Source: CAVQBP01 sp963740945
GTDB taxonomy: Bacteria; Bacteroidota; Ignavibacteria; Ignavibacteriales; Ignavibacteriaceae
Reading direction: 5' to 3'
Length of the DNA stretch: 64,000 bases
Assembly (NCBI GenBank): GCA_963740945.1
Contig: CAVUGE010000033.1
Location: forward strand, 62,001-126,000
The notes below the pieces were generated by a model. The model had not been told where the DNA came from. It made no database searches and saw only the letters and a list, made by a program, of their open reading frames with translations. This document shows, one piece after another, positions 1 to 9,079 of this stretch (position 1 is the stretch's first letter; every line of letters begins with the position of its first letter). The translations under genes and the position numbers were made by a program.

Positions 1-344
1 TGATAAATATTTGTTTTGCTACCTATGCATTTGATGTAATACTAAATAAACTGTCTTCTCAAAAACTTTCATCGGTTAGACCAATCAAATACGAAGGTAC
101 AACTTCGGAAGAAATTCTAACTAATCACCTTTATGAGACTTTTATTCCCGTCACGGTGGAATTCGGAAAGGCGAAAATATCCGTACATGAACTGATGGAA
201 TTGGAAAAAGGCGATATAATTGAATTAGAAACAAAAGTGAATGATGAACATATAATTAAAGTGGGTAATAAGATCCTCTTTTTCGGAAGATCGGGAAATT
301 TAAATAGACATAAAGCTATTAAAGTTACTAGAAAAAATAATTAA
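1..344 (+). CDS. fliM: Flagellar motor switch protein FliM, C-terminal part (5' end outside window)
   Basis: The reading frame is open from base 3, so the gene starts upstream of the window. The visible 113 codons begin with INICFATYAFDVILNKLSS, which matches the end of the FliM middle domain. They continue into a C-terminal SpoA/FliN-like domain containing ELEKGDIIEL and a closing KVGNK...G-R-G segment. FliM sits in the cytoplasmic C-ring, where it binds phosphorylated CheY and passes the switching signal to FliG; those N-terminal parts are not visible here. An internal GTG at 156 could be mistaken for a start, but homology continues upstream of it. fliN follows after 25 bases, as expected for C-ring gene order. 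Confidence 0.88.
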   Translation, partial: INICFATYAFDVILNKLSSQKLSSVRPIKYEGTTSEEILTNHLYETFIPVTVEFGKAKISVHELMELEKGDIIELETKVNDEHIIKVGNKILFFGRSGNLNRHKAIKVTRKNN

Positions 345-369
345 TGAAATTTAAGCAGGTAAAACATCT

Positions 370-792
370 ATGTCTGATAATATAGAAAAAGATAAACATA
401 ATAATTTTAATAATCCGGATCAGCATGAATTATCTGATTCTATAGATAGTCTGGATCAGGACTTGAAAGTTGCGGCTAATATCGCCGATTTTGAAGACCT
501 GGATGAATCAAATATTCGTAACAAAAATTCTTCGGAAAAATTAGATTTTTTAAAAGATCTCCAGCTCAGTGTTTATATCGAATTGGGCAGAACACAAATG
601 CAGATAAAAGATATACTTGAACTGGAAAGAGGATATGTAATAGAACTCGATAAACTTGCAAGTGAGCCTGTCGATATTTTCGTTAACAATAAAAAAATTG
701 CTGAAGGCGAAGTTGTTGTTATTGATAAACATTTTGGAATTCGTATAACAAGTCTAAATGAGGCTTCGAATAGATTAAAAGGATTATATTAA
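370..792 (+). CDS. fliN: Flagellar motor switch protein FliN
   Basis: This 140-residue protein has a low-complexity, acidic and Asn-rich N-terminal half (about residues 1-55). A SpoA domain follows (about 58-135) with the FliN hallmarks LSVYIELGRTQMQIKDIL, LERGYVIELDKLASEPVDI and a final FGIRITSL. FliN tetramers form the base of the C-ring and also bind FliH to dock the export apparatus. The acidic N-terminal extension is typical of FliN, although its sequence is not conserved. The stop codon abuts the start of fliO at 793. The Shine-Dalgarno is weak (AGGT about 10 bases before ATG), so translation may depend on coupling with fliM. Confidence 0.92.
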   Translation: MSDNIEKDKHNNFNNPDQHELSDSIDSLDQDLKVAANIADFEDLDESNIRNKNSSEKLDFLKDLQLSVYIELGRTQMQIKDILELERGYVIELDKLASEPVDIFVNNKKIAEGEVVVIDKHFGIRITSLNEASNRLKGLY

Positions 793-1146
793 ATGGGATT
801 TTATGATCTGGTTAAAACCTTCTTCCCTCTTATATTAATTGTCGGTATACTTTATATTATTCTTCACTTTGTAAAAAAGTCCGGGTTCTCAATTCGGGGG
901 GGCAAGTCAAAATTTTCAAAAAATTTCAATATTAAGGTAATCAGTACTCAAATGATTATGCCCAAGAAATTCATATCAATTGTAAAAGTAAAAGATAAAT
1001 TTCTCGTTTTAGGGGTAAGTGAAAATTCAATAAATATGTTAAAAGAATTCGACGATGAAATCGATTATGAAGAGCAGCCCGACACTGAATCCAATAATGA
1101 AAATAATTTTTTGATGATATTGAAAAAGAATTTAGGAATTAGATGA
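793..1146 (+). CDS. fliO: Flagellar biosynthesis protein FliO
   Basis: A 117-residue protein with one N-terminal membrane segment (about residues 9-28, FFPLILIVGILYIILHFV). A small soluble domain follows that contains NFNIKVISTQMIMPKKFISI and KDKFLVLGVS, the usual FliO/FliZ signature of a short beta-rich cytoplasmic domain. FliO is a scaffold that helps assemble the FliP ring of the export gate. Sequence conservation in this family is low; position between fliN and fliP is the strongest support. It starts directly after the fliN stop and overlaps fliP by 4 bases. Confidence 0.85.
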   Translation: MGFYDLVKTFFPLILIVGILYIILHFVKKSGFSIRGGKSKFSKNFNIKVISTQMIMPKKFISIVKVKDKFLVLGVSENSINMLKEFDDEIDYEEQPDTESNNENNFLMILKKNLGIR

Positions 1147-1901
1147 AAAAAGTAATTTTTATCTCTATTATTTTATTAACTATTCTTTCTATAAATCCGG
1201 TTTTTGCTCAGCAAGCTACAACTATTCCAATTCCCAAAATCGGTATTAACATAGGAACCTCCCAGAATCCTCAAGATGTTTCCGTTACTCTCCAAATATT
1301 ACTTTTAATGACCGTTCTCTCGCTTGCACCATCACTTTTAATCATGACTACTTCATATTTAAGAATAATAATTGTATTTCATTTTCTTAAAAGTGCTTTG
1401 GGAACTCAATCTATGCCGCCAAGCCAGCTTTTAGCCGGGATTGCTTTATTTATAACTTTTTTTGTTATGGCACCTACATGGAGCAGAGTAAACGATACGG
1501 CTTTAAAACCATTAATGGATGGTAAAATCAAATTAGAAGAGGCATATGATAAGGGTATTGAGCCTATCCGAGAATTTATGTTTAAGAATGTTAGGGATGA
1601 AGATCTTGCGCTATTTGTTAATCTTGCAAATTTGAAAAGACCTGAAAACAGGAATGATTTACCCACATATATAGTTGTGCCCGCATTTGCAATAAGTGAG
1701 CTGAGAGCCGGTTTTATCATTGGTTTCTTTCTCTTTATACCCTTTTTAATGATAGACATGATTGTGTCCAGCATCCTGATGTCTATGGGTATGATGATGA
1801 TCCCACCTATGTTGATATCTCTTCCATTTAAAATATTATTATTCATTTTAGTAGACGGCTGGAATTTAATTGTCGGTTCAATAGTAAGGAGTTTTGGATA
1901 A
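1143..1901 (+). CDS. fliP: Flagellar export gate protein FliP
   Basis: 252 residues, the normal FliP length. It has a cleavable signal peptide (residues 1-22, ending VFAQQ), as in classical FliP. Membrane segments follow, with the family motifs LLLMTVLSLAPSLLIMTTSY and RIIIVFHFLKSALGTQSMPP, a periplasmic loop, and a C-terminal pair of segments ending in ILFILVDGWNLIVGSIV. Five FliP subunits form the core of the FliPQR export gate in the inner membrane. The ATG overlaps the fliO stop by 4 bases and fliQ starts immediately after the stop, so fliOPQR are very probably translationally coupled. Confidence 0.96.
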   Translation: MKKVIFISIILLTILSINPVFAQQATTIPIPKIGINIGTSQNPQDVSVTLQILLLMTVLSLAPSLLIMTTSYLRIIIVFHFLKSALGTQSMPPSQLLAGIALFITFFVMAPTWSRVNDTALKPLMDGKIKLEEAYDKGIEPIREFMFKNVRDEDLALFVNLANLKRPENRNDLPTYIVVPAFAISELRAGFIIGFFLFIPFLMIDMIVSSILMSMGMMMIPPMLISLPFKILLFILVDGWNLIVGSIVRSFG

Positions 1902-2171
1902 ATGACTGAAGAAATCGTAATTGAAATTATAAAGGAAGCATTTTATACAACTTTTATAATTATTTTACCCGTACTCGGTGTATCCTTAGTAGTGGGAATA
2001 ATTATTTCCATCTTTCAGGCAGCCACTTCAATTCAGGAAATGACTTTAACTTTTGTTCCTAAGATACTTGTAACAGCAATTACAATCATATTCCTCCTGC
2101 CGTGGATGATGGATAAAATTATTTCATTTACTCTTAAAATATTTGCGATGTTTTCAAGTGTAATAAGATGA
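1902..2171 (+). CDS. fliQ: Flagellar export gate protein FliQ
   Basis: 89 residues with two hydrophobic hairpin-forming segments (about 16-38 and 50-75), the standard FliQ architecture. The motif VVGIIISIFQAATSIQEMTL with the following TFVPKI matches the conserved FliQ/SctS core. FliQ subunits surround the FliP-FliR core in the export gate. The gene begins right after the fliP stop and overlaps fliR by 4 bases. No unusual features. Confidence 0.95.
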   Translation: MTEEIVIEIIKEAFYTTFIIILPVLGVSLVVGIIISIFQAATSIQEMTLTFVPKILVTAITIIFLLPWMMDKIISFTLKIFAMFSSVIR

Positions 2172-2944
2172 ATCATATCCTAATTTTCGATTTCGTTATT
2201 GTTTTGCTAATATTTTTGAGAATTCTTGCGGCTTTTATTTCCGCACCTATTTTCAGTGATCGTTCCATTCCGGTGGTAGTAAAAATATTTTTGGCCTTTA
2301 TTATAGCATATATTATTTTCTTAGTTAGAGATAACTCAACAACAAAGATAGAAATCGGGCTTTTCTGGCTCTTTACAAATGCTATGAAAGAAATAATTAC
2401 TGGTTTATTAATAGGGTATTCATTGAACCTTGCATTTTACGGCTTTTCATACGCGGGAAGTTTAATCGGGTTTGATATGGAATTGTCCATGGCAGAAGTT
2501 CTTAATCCTTTAGATAATTCTAATACAAATATCATTGGTGAAATTATTTATATGGTTGCTATATTAATATTCTTTTTATTAAATGGACATCACTTTCTGA
2601 TTAGGTCTCTTGCTTATTCCTTTACTATTATTCCCTTAGGAAAATATTCTGTTACAAAACCCGTTTTTGATTTATTAATTAAATATTCAGCCGGAATTTT
2701 TGTAATCGCAATAAAAATTTCTGCTCCTTTTTTAATTTCATTTTTCCTGGTAAATGTAGCAGAGGGAATTGTTGCCAGGGTTATTCCGCAAATGCAGGTC
2801 CTTTTTGTAGTTCAGCCTCTTAAAATCAGTTTAGGATTTATACTTTTAATATTATGTACTCCTTTAATGATATTTGCAATAAAAAATCTTCTGCAATCCT
2901 TTGAAGATAATCTTTTTACCTTAGTCAAAGCAATGGGAAGTTAA
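2168..2944 (+). CDS. fliR: Flagellar export gate protein FliR
   Basis: 258 residues, polytopic, with the FliR/SctT family segments AAFISAPIFSDRSIPVVVKI near the N-terminus and YAGSLIGFDMELSMAEVLNP in the middle. The C-terminal region RVIPQMQVLFVVQPLKISLG is also typical. One FliR completes the FliP5-FliQ4-FliR1 helical gate. It overlaps fliQ by 4 bases and ends one base before flhB. In some bacteria fliR is fused to flhB; here they are separate but directly adjacent. Confidence 0.95.
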   Translation: MNHILIFDFVIVLLIFLRILAAFISAPIFSDRSIPVVVKIFLAFIIAYIIFLVRDNSTTKIEIGLFWLFTNAMKEIITGLLIGYSLNLAFYGFSYAGSLIGFDMELSMAEVLNPLDNSNTNIIGEIIYMVAILIFFLLNGHHFLIRSLAYSFTIIPLGKYSVTKPVFDLLIKYSAGIFVIAIKISAPFLISFFLVNVAEGIVARVIPQMQVLFVVQPLKISLGFILLILCTPLMIFAIKNLLQSFEDNLFTLVKAMGS

Positions 2945-2945
2945 T

Positions 2946-4031
2946 ATGGCTGAATCTGATGGGCAGGAAAAGACCGAACAACCTTCGTCGAAAAAATTAA
3001 ATGAAAGCAGGGAAAAAGGACAGGTTGCAAAAAGCGTTGAAATAAATTCACTCGTGATTTTTACATCAGGTTTGGTGTTCCTTTATTTCAGTCATTCAAT
3101 GATTGGAGAAAACTTATCAAAAATAACTATTAAAATATTTTCTTCTCTGGATGTACTTGATTTGAATATAAATAATTTCCAACTTTATGTAAAAGATGGA
3201 TTATGGTTCATGGCTTTTACAGTTGCTCCAATTTTTATCGGATTATTTATTGCTGCTTTTGTTGCTACAGTTTCACAAGTCGGTTTCAAAATCAGTTTCA
3301 AAGCATTAGCACCCAAGGGCTCGAAATTTAACGTTTTTAGTGGAATTAAGAAGATACTTTTTTCACCTACTTCTATTATTGAATTGCTTAAATCATTATT
3401 GAAACTTATTGTAATAAGTGTTGCCGTCTATTACGTATTGAGCGATTTATTGAAGCAATCTACTTCTTTTATTGAGCTTTCAGTCTCTGAAATAACAACA
3501 TTTATGATAAAAGCAGCTTTTGAATTAACCTGGAAAATAGCTCTTATCTATTCTCTATTCGCTGCAGCTGACTTTATTTACCAGAAATTGCATTTCAAAA
3601 AAGAAATGATGATGACTAAGCAGGAAGTAAAGGAGGAAAATAGACAGGCTGAAGGAGATCCTTTAATTAAATCCCGTATTAGAAAAGCGCAATTTATGAT
3701 CTCTCGAAACCGCATGATGCAGGATGTTGCTAAAGCAGATGTTGTAATAACAAATCCTACTCATTATGCAATTGCTTTAAAATATGATCTTCAAAAGGAC
3801 CATGCTCCAAGAGTTTTGGCAAAAGGTGTCGATGAGCTTGCAAAAAAAATAAAAGAAATTGCTGTTAAAAATAATATACAATTGCATGAGGATAGAGAAT
3901 TGGCTAGAGCTTTATATAAGTTTTGTGAAATCGGTGAACAAATTCCTGAGAAATTATTTAAAGCTGTTGCTCAAATTCTTGCATACGTTTACCAGCTTAA
4001 AAAAACTAAAAAAAGAAAAATGATTGTATAG
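2946..4031 (+). CDS. flhB: Flagellar export switch protein FlhB
   Basis: 361 residues. The N-terminus GQEKTEQPSSKKLNESREKG is the classical FlhB start, followed by four membrane segments and a C-terminal cytoplasmic domain. The autocleavage motif N-P-T-H is intact at residues 270-273 within VVITNPTHYAIAL. Cleavage between Asn and Pro converts export specificity from rod/hook to filament substrates. Downstream DRELARALYKFCEIGEQIP is also conserved. flhB ends exactly where flhA begins. Confidence 0.97.
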   Translation: MAESDGQEKTEQPSSKKLNESREKGQVAKSVEINSLVIFTSGLVFLYFSHSMIGENLSKITIKIFSSLDVLDLNINNFQLYVKDGLWFMAFTVAPIFIGLFIAAFVATVSQVGFKISFKALAPKGSKFNVFSGIKKILFSPTSIIELLKSLLKLIVISVAVYYVLSDLLKQSTSFIELSVSEITTFMIKAAFELTWKIALIYSLFAAADFIYQKLHFKKEMMMTKQEVKEENRQAEGDPLIKSRIRKAQFMISRNRMMQDVAKADVVITNPTHYAIALKYDLQKDHAPRVLAKGVDELAKKIKEIAVKNNIQLHEDRELARALYKFCEIGEQIPEKLFKAVAQILAYVYQLKKTKKRKMIV

Positions 4032-6080
4032 ATGAAGCGCATAGGTAAAAATACTGATATTATTTTAGCATTCGGCTTAATATTTATATTGGGCTTAATG
4101 TTAATTCCTTTGCCAGCAGGAATACTTGATTTTTTTCTTGCTTTGAATATCACTTTTGCCGTTTTAATTCTTATAGTTTCACTATATATTCAGTCGCCTC
4201 TAGATATTTCTATTTTCCCTGGATTGCTTCTTGTGTTAACTTTGTTTCGGCTGGCCCTGAATATCAGTTCAACCAGGTTAATCCTTATCCAAGGAAATGC
4301 AGGAAAAATTATAGATAGTTTCGGCAATTTTGTGGTGGGTGGAAATTTTGTTGTAGGTTTTATTGTATTCATTATTCTGGTTGTTATACAATTTATTGTA
4401 ATTGTAAAAGGTTCCGGAAGAATATCCGAAGTTGCCGCACGTTTTACTTTGGATGCTATGCCCGGCAAACAAATGGCTATTGACGCTGATTTGAATACAG
4501 GGTTAATAACTGAAAATGATGCAAGGTCAAGAAGAGAGTCAATTTCACGGGAAGCTGAATTCTATGGAGCCATGGATGGTGCCAGCAAGTTTGTTAAAGG
4601 TGATGCCATTGCTGGTTTAATTATAAATGGCATTAATATAATTGGCGGTTTTATTATCGGGGTTGCACAAAGAGGTTTAAGTTTTTCGGATGCTCTAAAA
4701 ACTTATACAATTTTAACTATTGGCGATGGGTTAGTCTCACAGATTCCGGCTTTAATAATTGCCACTGCTGCTGGTCTTGTTGTTACTAGAAGTGCTGCAG
4801 GCTCCGCTCTTGATCTGCAGATGAAAGAACAACTTCTTTCTAATCCAAGAGTTTTGGGGACTGTTTCCGGCGCTATATTTTTATTTGCCTTAATACCTGG
4901 AATGCCGACCATTCCTTTTATCCTTTTAAGTATTTTTTTAGGAACCGGATCTTATTTTAGTAAGAAAAAAATTAAAGCAGCACAAGCTGTTGAAATTGTA
5001 GAAGAAGTAAGTACAGAGCAAAGTGAGGATAAAGTTGAACAATATTTGCAGGTTGATCCCATAGAAATTGAAATTGGTTACGGCTTAATAAGTCTTGTAG
5101 ATGAAAAGCAAGGCGGTAATTTATTTCAAAAGATCTCCTCAACAAGAAAATATATTGCACTCGAATATGGCATTCTTATCCCTCCCGTACGAGTTAGGGA
5201 CAATCTTCAACTCGATCCCAATCAATACTTGATAAAGATAAAAGGTAATATATGTGCATCATTTGAAGTTTATACAGACAGATTTCTTGCAATGAATCCG
5301 GGCCATATTAAAGATAAATTAAGTGGTATCCAAACAGAAGATCCAGCTTTTAATCTGTCCGCATGCTGGATTTTACCTGAAGAAAAGGAAAAAGCTGAGT
5401 TATTGGAATTTACAGTGGTAGATGGAACATCTGTATTATCAACCCATCTCCAGGAAACCTTAAAGAAGAATTTTGATAAGATCCTTTCGCGCCAGGCAGT
5501 TAAACAGCTGCTTGAGAATTTAAAGAAAGATTATCCCGCTGTCATTGAAGATATAAATGCCGAAGTATTGTCTCTTGGAACTATACAAAAAGTTTTACAG
5601 AACTTATTAAGAGAATTTATTCCGATTAAAGATCTTGTCCAGATTTTAGAGGCCTTAATTGATTATTCTAAAGCTACTAAAAATATTGATGTGCTGACCG
5701 AGTATGTAAGACATTCAATAGGAGATACTATCGCAAATATTTATAAAGATAGTAATGATATTATTAGAACCGCAGCTCTTGGTAACAACATCGAAACTTT
5801 AATAACTAGAACTTTGCAGAATCAAAAAGAAGCGACTTCTACTTTAGGATTAAATCCTTTGATACTAAAAGATTTAAATTTAAAAATTGATGATTCGGTC
5901 AAGAAATTCAAAACATTCGGCTATCACCCTGTAATAATAACCTCTGCAACCATAAGAATGTATTTTTATAGATTAATTAATTCGAGTTTCCCGGAAGTTG
6001 CTGTCCTATCATATTCTGAACTTCCTTCACATATTGAAATTGAATTTATAGATAAAGTGGAGATAGAAAATGCAAATTAA
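4032..6080 (+). CDS. flhA: Flagellar export gate protein FlhA
   Basis: 682 residues, the usual FlhA size. The N-terminal half has about eight membrane segments and the FHIPEP-family signature SEVAARFTLDAMPGKQMAID (about residues 135-154), followed by DADLNTGLI. The C-terminal cytosolic half is the FlhAC substrate/chaperone docking domain (from about residue 330). FlhA forms a nonameric ring that couples the proton motive force to export. The last 11 bases overlap the start of flhF, linking gate assembly to the polar-placement genes. Confidence 0.97.
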   Translation: MKRIGKNTDIILAFGLIFILGLMLIPLPAGILDFFLALNITFAVLILIVSLYIQSPLDISIFPGLLLVLTLFRLALNISSTRLILIQGNAGKIIDSFGNFVVGGNFVVGFIVFIILVVIQFIVIVKGSGRISEVAARFTLDAMPGKQMAIDADLNTGLITENDARSRRESISREAEFYGAMDGASKFVKGDAIAGLIINGINIIGGFIIGVAQRGLSFSDALKTYTILTIGDGLVSQIPALIIATAAGLVVTRSAAGSALDLQMKEQLLSNPRVLGTVSGAIFLFALIPGMPTIPFILLSIFLGTGSYFSKKKIKAAQAVEIVEEVSTEQSEDKVEQYLQVDPIEIEIGYGLISLVDEKQGGNLFQKISSTRKYIALEYGILIPPVRVRDNLQLDPNQYLIKIKGNICASFEVYTDRFLAMNPGHIKDKLSGIQTEDPAFNLSACWILPEEKEKAELLEFTVVDGTSVLSTHLQETLKKNFDKILSRQAVKQLLENLKKDYPAVIEDINAEVLSLGTIQKVLQNLLREFIPIKDLVQILEALIDYSKATKNIDVLTEYVRHSIGDTIANIYKDSNDIIRTAALGNNIETLITRTLQNQKEATSTLGLNPLILKDLNLKIDDSVKKFKTFGYHPVIITSATIRMYFYRLINSSFPEVAVLSYSELPSHIEIEFIDKVEIENAN

Positions 6081-7302
6081 AAAATTTGTTGGACCTACCT
6101 TGAAAGTAGCTACCGAACAAATGAAAGATGAACTTGGGAATGAAGCAATCATTCTCGGTTCAAGAATGATTGAGGATATCTCTGAGTTTGGTAATAGGAA
6201 AATGTTTGAGATTACTGTCGGTTATGATGAAATTACTAAAAAAGCAGTTAATATTCCTGAAGATGAACCTGAGGTAACCTCCTCTTTTGCCGATGAAATT
6301 ACATTATTAACTAAAAAAATATATCCTGCTGGACATGGAACAAACGGTTTAGCAAAAAACGGTATAAAAAGTTTAAAAATTGACCCGGATAAGCCTTTAA
6401 GTTATCCTGCTGCTAAAGAAAAATCAAATATCCAGAAAAAGCAGTTATCCATTGAACCTAAACTAAGTCCTCCTGTAAAAGGGAGAAAGAATCTTAGCCG
6501 GCCGCAAATATCTGTTGATGAAGAATTGAAGGATATATCAGATCTGCTGGCACATAGGGAGATTTCTAAAAATCTGATATCTGTTATTATGAATCAGCTT
6601 GAATTGTATAGAAAATTTTTAGATTCATCTAATATTGACAACTACGTCCTTTCAAGCATTGCGTCAATGACTCCTACAAAAAACTTTGAACTATATAAAA
6701 GTGACAGACCTAAAGTTGTTTCAGTTGTTGGTCCTACCGGTGTTGGAAAAACAACATGTATTGCCAAGTTAGCTGTAATTGCAAAGATTCTGCACAACCT
6801 TGATGTGGGGCTGATTTCTGTTGATACTTATAGGCTTGGAGCGATTGATCAATTAAGAATCTTCTCCGAAATAAGTAATATCGAGATGCTTGTTGCATAT
6901 GAGCCTGAAGAAATGCAAGGGTATTTAAATAGTTTTAAGAATAAAGATATCGTTTTTATAGATACCGCTGGAAGAAGTCAAAAGAATACTGAACATCTTG
7001 AAAAAACCAAAATGTTCCTTAATTCTATTAAGATCGATGAAACTTTTCTTGTTTTAAGCTCTACCAGTTCAACTAAAAACATTTTTGATACTGCAGAAAA
7101 ATTCAAATTGTTTAATTATAATTCATTTATTTTCTCTAAAATAGATGAGGGTATAGCTTTTGGAAATATTTTAAATACTGTTACTAATTTTAATATTCCT
7201 CTAACCTTTCTTTCAAATGGTCAGGTTATTCCAGATGATATAATATCTGCAGATTCCGAGTTTATTGCTAATTTAATTTACACCGGGAAAATTGGAAAAT
7301 GA
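6070..7302 (+). CDS. flhF: Flagellar placement SRP-type GTPase FlhF
   Basis: 410 residues. The N-terminal region begins MQIKKFVGPTLKVATEQMKD, close to the usual FlhF/B-domain start. The C-terminal NG domain has an intact P-loop GPTGVGKTT at residues 221-229, SVDTYRLGAIDQLR (G2/G3-like) and DTAGRSQKN. FlhF recruits the first flagellar ring components to the cell pole and sets flagellar location, usually with FlhG. The overlap with flhA (11 bases) and with flhG (4 bases) supports coordinated expression. Polar flagellation is inferred from the FlhF/FlhG pair. Confidence 0.94.
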   Translation: MQIKKFVGPTLKVATEQMKDELGNEAIILGSRMIEDISEFGNRKMFEITVGYDEITKKAVNIPEDEPEVTSSFADEITLLTKKIYPAGHGTNGLAKNGIKSLKIDPDKPLSYPAAKEKSNIQKKQLSIEPKLSPPVKGRKNLSRPQISVDEELKDISDLLAHREISKNLISVIMNQLELYRKFLDSSNIDNYVLSSIASMTPTKNFELYKSDRPKVVSVVGPTGVGKTTCIAKLAVIAKILHNLDVGLISVDTYRLGAIDQLRIFSEISNIEMLVAYEPEEMQGYLNSFKNKDIVFIDTAGRSQKNTEHLEKTKMFLNSIKIDETFLVLSSTSSTKNIFDTAEKFKLFNYNSFIFSKIDEGIAFGNILNTVTNFNIPLTFLSNGQVIPDDIISADSEFIANLIYTGKIGK

Positions 7303-8162
7303 TCGGTCAAGCTGAAAGATTAATAGGTCTAAAAAAAATTGAGAACAGGGAAAGAGATTCTCAGGAATTTAAAGTTATTAGCTTTACTTCCGGAAAGGGC
7401 GGTACGGGTAAAACTTTTATCTCTTTAAGTATTGCTTACGCTTTATCTAAATTGGACAGAAAGGTTTTATATATTGATCTTGATTTGAATTTTGCAAATT
7501 CCAACATATTATTAAACCTAATTCCTAAGGCAACAATTAATGATTTTTTTCAGGGGAGTAAATTATTAAAAGAGGTTATTACTCAATATAGTTCAAATTT
7601 CCATTTGATTTTTGGAGAATCCGGAGAAACAGAACCGGAAGAACTAAAACATGAATTAGTTATACGCTTATTTAATCATTTAAAAAATTTAACTGAGCAT
7701 TATGATTATATTATTTTTGATACCTCTTCCGGCGGCCAGAAAGGATTAATTGACCTTCTGACCTTTTCTGATGCCAATATTATTGTTACCTCACCGGAAC
7801 CGACTGCTGTTATGGACGCTTATGTAATAGTTAAACTCTTAAGTAAAGAAAATTATAAAGGAAAGAAATTAATTATTGTCAATAAATGTACTAAGGAAGA
7901 AGAATCTTTAACAGCTTTCAGCAACATTAAAACCGCTTCACAACACTTTTTGGATGAAAAAATTGAACTTTTAGGATATATCTATTTTGATGAGAACGTT
8001 TACAATTCAATCATTCATCAGGAGCTTTTGATTGCTAAAAATCCCTCTTCAAGAACAAGTAGCAAAATAAATCATTTAGCCTATTCATTATCAGATATTA
8101 TTCAATTGGCTAATATTCCTCATCCCTTGCCAAATATTGTTTTAAAGTCTTCTGATTTCTGA
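7299..8162 (+). CDS. flhG: Flagellar number regulator FlhG (MinD-like ATPase)
   Basis: 287 residues, ParA/MinD family. The deviant Walker A motif GKGGTGKTF lies at residues 32-40. YIDLDLNFANSNILL gives the second ParA motif, and YIIFDTSSGG is the Walker B region. An N-terminal QAERL segment resembles the DQAxxLR motif with which FlhG stimulates FlhF GTPase. FlhG limits flagellar number by acting on FlhF and, in some species, on regulators. No MinD-specific partner (minC/minE) is nearby, and position after flhF makes FlhG the better call. Confidence 0.92.
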   Translation: MIGQAERLIGLKKIENRERDSQEFKVISFTSGKGGTGKTFISLSIAYALSKLDRKVLYIDLDLNFANSNILLNLIPKATINDFFQGSKLLKEVITQYSSNFHLIFGESGETEPEELKHELVIRLFNHLKNLTEHYDYIIFDTSSGGQKGLIDLLTFSDANIIVTSPEPTAVMDAYVIVKLLSKENYKGKKLIIVNKCTKEEESLTAFSNIKTASQHFLDEKIELLGYIYFDENVYNSIIHQELLIAKNPSSRTSSKINHLAYSLSDIIQLANIPHPLPNIVLKSSDF

Positions 8163-8208
8163 TTAAAACTACCCGATTTCTTATCTATTTCAAATCCTTT
8201 TTATTGGT

Positions 8209-8433
8209 ATGTTATTTGAAATTTCAAGTGTAATTATGCAAAAAGTAATTATACAAATCGGCTTATTATTCTTCTTCCTGGCTGTTATATTTTTTGCAAA
8301 AACGGGTTTACCGTTGCAGGACATTTTGTTAAGAGCTTTTATCCTGTTTTTTGCTTTAACAATTATGATAAGCGCAGTAACACTTATTTTTATGAAGCTT
8401 CTACATAAATCATCATATGAAGATGATAATTAG
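8209..8433 (+). CDS. Small two-segment membrane protein of the flagellar operon, unknown function
   Basis: Not recognised. 74 residues with two predicted membrane helices (about 14-32 and 38-62) and a charged C-terminal tail ending SSYEDDN. A second in-frame ATG at 8236 (residue 10) is an equally plausible start, since neither has a strong Shine-Dalgarno. It lies between flhG and fliA, where some bacteria carry small membrane proteins of unknown role. The strand, spacing and hydrophobic pattern suggest a real gene. The short length and absent homology call keep confidence moderate. Confidence 0.6.
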   Translation: MLFEISSVIMQKVIIQIGLLFFFLAVIFFAKTGLPLQDILLRAFILFFALTIMISAVTLIFMKLLHKSSYEDDN

Positions 8434-8464
8434 TCAAAAAAATCTTAAATGAAATAGACGTCTT

Positions 8465-9079
8465 ATGGATAATTCACTTTTATGGAACGAATACAAAATA
8501 TCCCCCAGTCCGGAACTCAAGAAAAAAATTATGATGAATTATACAAGACTTGTTCATTACGTAATACATAACTCCAGGTTTATCAATCTGGATATCCTTG
8601 ATGACCGGGATTATTTCCAATTTGGTATTGAAGGTTTAAGTGAAGCAATTGATAGGTTTGATCCGGATTACGGGACAAAATTTGAGACCTATGCTATTCA
8701 AAGGATTAGGGGTAAAATAATTGATGAATTAAGAAAGCTTCAAAAGAAGAGAACTTCAAGTGATGGCGTTATCTATTCTACTGTTTCTATTAATAACACT
8801 ATAGATGAAGATGAAAATTATACTCTTTCTGATATACTCCCTAGCAGTTATGATACTCCAAATGAAGAAGTGGAAAAAAATGAAGCAATCGAGCTTTTAA
8901 CTGAGGCAATTAAAGAATTGCCTGAAAGAGATAGAACCATTCTTAGTTTATATTATTACGAACATCTGAATTATCAGGAGATTTCAAAAATTTTAAGCAT
9001 TACTGTTTCAAGGGTATCACAGGTTCATTCTAAAATAATTAAAACACTTAAGATTAGATTGGCTTATTTAAATGTCTGA
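8465..9079 (+). CDS. fliA: Flagellar RNA polymerase sigma factor FliA (sigma-28)
   Basis: 204 residues, slightly shorter than enteric FliA (about 239). Region 2 is clear (YFQFGIEGLSEAIDRFDPDY and FETYAIQRIRGKIIDELRKL, the DNA-melting and -10 recognition helices). A short linker/region 3 follows, and region 4 contains LPERDRTILSLYYYEHLNYQ then EISKILSITVSRVSQVHSKI, the -35 helix-turn-helix. This is the FliA/WhiG subgroup, which drives late flagellar genes. It overlaps the first HDOD gene by 8 bases. No anti-sigma FlgM gene is visible anywhere in the window. Confidence 0.92.
   Translation: MDNSLLWNEYKISPSPELKKKIMMNYTRLVHYVIHNSRFINLDILDDRDYFQFGIEGLSEAIDRFDPDYGTKFETYAIQRIRGKIIDELRKLQKKRTSSDGVIYSTVSINNTIDEDENYTLSDILPSSYDTPNEEVEKNEAIELLTEAIKELPERDRTILSLYYYEHLNYQEISKILSITVSRVSQVHSKIIKTLKIRLAYLNV

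Noticed and set aside
156..344. Separate 62-codon SpoA gene starting at GTG 156
   Set aside because: The same frame is open to base 3 and its upstream residues match FliM, so it is the truncated end of fliM.
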